Below are positions 62,036 through 64,000 of a stretch of DNA of 64,000 nt, one piece after another (within the stretch, counting starts at the first letter, position 1; the number at the start of each line of letters is the position of its first letter). The notes below the pieces were generated by a model. The model was not told where the DNA came from. It saw nothing but the letters and a program-made list of their open reading frames with translations, and did not search any database. Position numbers and translations under genes: made by a program. This DNA comes from Paenibacillus sp. Soil766 (lineage in GTDB: Bacteria; Bacillota; Bacilli; Paenibacillales; NBRC-103111). Location: NCBI RefSeq assembly GCF_001428105.1, contig NZ_LMSJ01000002.1:95474-159473 (forward strand). Direction: 5' to 3'.

Positions 62036-63844
62036 TTGTTAACATTACCTCTTAATCAAACATGGAATCTTGAAACATTTTTCCCTGGAGGAAGTGATTC
62101 TCCTGCATTCGCTGCACACCTGAAGAAGCTTCAGGAGTCCATTGCATCTTTTCAAGAGCAAGTTCGACGTACAGCTCCTCCGCAAAGCGTAGAGGATGCC
62201 TCAGCGCTAGCACAGTTGATTGAATTGCTTCAGCATAATGTGATGCATATTCACGAGGCAGACTCCTTCGTCGGTTGTTTGCAAGCTGACAATCAGAAGG
62301 ATAAGAAAGCGCCTGTATTAAGTGGACAAGTCAAAAGTTTATATGCTGAGCATTTATCTTCACTTACTCATTTTGATCAGATTCTAACAGGTGTCCCTGA
62401 TCAGGTTTGGGCAGCGGTGCTTCAACAAGAGCCGTTTCAAGCTATCGCCTTTTCATTGAATGAACGTCGTTCGCTTGCGAATGAAAAGCTGCCACCGGCG
62501 CAAGAGGCACTAATTAATGATTTGGCCGTTGATGGCTATCATGGGTGGAGCGATTTGTATAATTCGACCGTAGGTCAATTTAGCATGGCTGTGGAAGTTG
62601 ACGGTAAGCCCATTGAATTATCCGCAGGCCAAGCTTTCAATAAGCTGCATACCGAGAATCGTGAAGAACGTCTAGACCTCTTTGATAAATGGGAACAAGC
62701 ATGGACGGATAAAGAAGAATACTGTGCAGAAGCCTTAAATCACTTGGCTGGCTTCCGTCTTCAAGTGTACAAGGCTAGAGGCTGGAAAAGTATACATAAA
62801 GAACCACTTGCCATTAACCGTATGGAAGAAAAAACCTTGAACGTGATGTGGGACGTCATTGACCGCAATAAGGGACTTTTTGTGGAATATCTAAATCGGA
62901 AAGCGAAACTGCTTGGCGTTGACAAGCTTGCATGGGTTGACGTGGATGCGCCGCTTGGCGATTCCTCCAAGAAGATTTCCTACGACGAGGGTGCTAGTCT
63001 CATCATTGACCAGTTCAAGCGGTTTAGTCCGAAGCTTGCTGCGTTCTCGGAGGAAGCTTTCCAGAAGCGCTGGATTGAAGCAGAGGATCGCCCTGGTAAG
63101 CGCCCTGGCGGCTTCTGTACCTCATTCCCGCTAGCAGGTGAGACACGTATCTTCATGACGTATGGTGGGACGCTGAATAACGTCTCTACGCTTGCTCATG
63201 AGTTGGGCCATGGCTACCACCAGCATGTGATGACGGATATGCCGGCACTCGCGCAGGAGTATGCGATGAACGTGGCGGAAACGGCCTCTACGTTTGCTGA
63301 GATGATCGTCGCTGACGCTGTCGTGAAGCAGGCTTCAACAGATGAAGAGCGCATTGTGCTGCTCGAGGATAAAATTCAAAGAGCAATCGCGTTCTTCATG
63401 AACATTCATGCGCGGTTTATTTTTGAGACGAACTTCTATGGGGAACGCAGTCAAGGCTTAGTTAGTGTGGAGCGCCTTAATGAACTCATGGTTGATGCGC
63501 AAAAGCTTGCCTACAAGGATGCTTTGAGCAGCTACCATCCGCATTTCTGGGCAGCGAAGCTGCACTTCTATGCAACAGATGTTCCATTCTACAATTTCCC
63601 TTATACGTTCGGGTACATGTTCAGTGCCGGTATTTATGCAAGAGCTGTGCAGGAAGGTGCAACCTTCGAAGACAAGTATATTTCTTTGCTTCGAGATACA
63701 GGAAGCATGAATGTTGAAGAGCTGGCGCAGAAACATTTAGGTGTGGATCTCACGGAGCCAGATTTCTGGCAAAGTGCTGTCGACATGGCAGCGCAAGACG
63801 TAAAGGAGTTCATGGAGCTAACCGAATCGAAGGTACGTGTGTAG
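62036..63844 (+). CDS. M3 family oligoendopeptidase (PepF-like)
   Basis: 602 residues with TTG 62036 as start, five bases after AAGGTGAT; GTG 62027 is the alternative but overlaps that site. The zinc site is LAHELGHGYHQHVM (HExxH at about residues 387-391) with the downstream Glu in NVAETASTFAEMI. M3 clade features include FCTSFPLAGETRIFMTYGG and FPYTFGYMFSAGIYA near the C terminus. It degrades oligopeptides in the cytoplasm. Confidence 0.94.
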   Translation: MLTLPLNQTWNLETFFPGGSDSPAFAAHLKKLQESIASFQEQVRRTAPPQSVEDASALAQLIELLQHNVMHIHEADSFVGCLQADNQKDKKAPVLSGQVKSLYAEHLSSLTHFDQILTGVPDQVWAAVLQQEPFQAIAFSLNERRSLANEKLPPAQEALINDLAVDGYHGWSDLYNSTVGQFSMAVEVDGKPIELSAGQAFNKLHTENREERLDLFDKWEQAWTDKEEYCAEALNHLAGFRLQVYKARGWKSIHKEPLAINRMEEKTLNVMWDVIDRNKGLFVEYLNRKAKLLGVDKLAWVDVDAPLGDSSKKISYDEGASLIIDQFKRFSPKLAAFSEEAFQKRWIEAEDRPGKRPGGFCTSFPLAGETRIFMTYGGTLNNVSTLAHELGHGYHQHVMTDMPALAQEYAMNVAETASTFAEMIVADAVVKQASTDEERIVLLEDKIQRAIAFFMNIHARFIFETNFYGERSQGLVSVERLNELMVDAQKLAYKDALSSYHPHFWAAKLHFYATDVPFYNFPYTFGYMFSAGIYARAVQEGATFEDKYISLLRDTGSMNVEELAQKHLGVDLTEPDFWQSAVDMAAQDVKEFMELTESKVRV

Positions 63845-63885
63845 GATGAGGGACTGAGTGGGCAGCACGTGGGGGTCCGCGGGGG

Positions 63886-64000
63886 GAGATAGTCGAAAAA
63901 TTCGACTATCTCGATGAAAACGGCGTCCACGGGGGCGAGATAGTCGAAAGATTCGACTATCTCGATAGAAAACGGCGTCCGCGGGGGGAGATAGTCGAAA
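63886..64000. repeat. 51-bp palindromic tandem repeat, cut by window end
   Basis: GAGATAGTCGAA-3-TTCGACTATCTC palindromes start at 63886 and 63937, with a third starting at 63988 and cut off, an exact 51-base period. The linker reads GAT(G/A)GAAAACGGCGTCC(A/G)CGGGGG with one-base indels. The hairpins could fold in RNA or form cruciforms. The array continues beyond the window. Confidence 0.92.

Noticed and set aside
63886..64000. CRISPR array or terminator series
   Set aside because: The linker between palindromes is itself repeated, so there are no spacers; the stems lack T-runs.

Overview
The window reads as chromosome from a low-to-moderate-GC, endospore-forming Firmicute, most likely Paenibacillus or a close relative. 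The evidence is a GerA/GerB/GerC germination operon, YlbJ, YunB and a LytH-like cortex peptidase, an SLH-anchored cell-wall protein, the lipA-yutD-yunB-lytH neighbourhood known from Bacillus, and frequent TTG/GTG starts with strong GGAGG ribosome binding sites. I saw no rRNA or tRNA genes and no CRISPR array.

Layout. 1-4.4 kb is an AT-rich accessory stretch: a frameshifted nucleotide-cyclase-like gene, the front half of a papain-like peptidase, two proteins with HEPN-type R-x(4-6)-H motifs, then gene-poor DNA with short direct repeats. 4.4-7.3 kb (minus) is a PadR-controlled ABC exporter operon. 7.4-11.9 kb holds a broken MerR regulator, a Nudix hydrolase, a Gfo/Idh/MocA oxidoreductase, an ECF41 sigma factor, a germination-gene remnant and a carboxymuconolactone-decarboxylase-like gene; the sigma gene and the last gene carry the same ECF41-type promoter. 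11.9-18.2 kb has a 1674-residue S-layer-type protein and a divergent ATP-dependent DNA ligase. 18.3-22.1 kb is the germination operon. 22.1-23.4 kb is an FMN riboswitch driving an EamA-type transporter. 23.5-32.7 kb is an alpha-mannan utilisation locus (GntR/LacI hybrid regulator, GH125, sugar ABC transporter without its ATPase, two GH76 enzymes, a sugar isomerase-like protein). 32.7-34.0 kb is a Ktr/Trk potassium channel subunit.

34.3-42.1 kb is a Ter stress locus: two TerD proteins, TerC, and a tightly overlapping set of CitE-like lyase, PRTase-TRSP, StiP, HAD and ATP-grasp genes. It is preceded by a near-perfect sigma-W-type promoter and followed by an ECF sigma factor gene. 44.3-46.7 kb is dominated by noncoding repeats around a transposase-derived gene that seems to lack its catalytic acids. 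46.7-53.2 kb holds yunB, a lytH-like gene, the nickel-pincer cofactor genes larE-larB-larC1 with the larC2 half encoded separately and convergently, then lipA and yutD. 53.2-62 kb has NAD kinase, a PilZ protein, glucan phosphorylase, YlbJ, truncated haemoglobin, a membrane diguanylate cyclase and small conserved proteins. The window ends with an M3 oligoendopeptidase and a 51-bp palindromic repeat array that runs off the edge.

Functional links that can be supported: ECF41 sigma factor with its target gene; mannan regulator plus CcpA-like control over import and hydrolysis; envelope-stress control of the Ter locus; and diguanylate cyclase plus PilZ as two ends of c-di-GMP signalling. The least explained parts are the first 3.6 kb, the split and inverted larC, and the repeat-flanked transposase relative.
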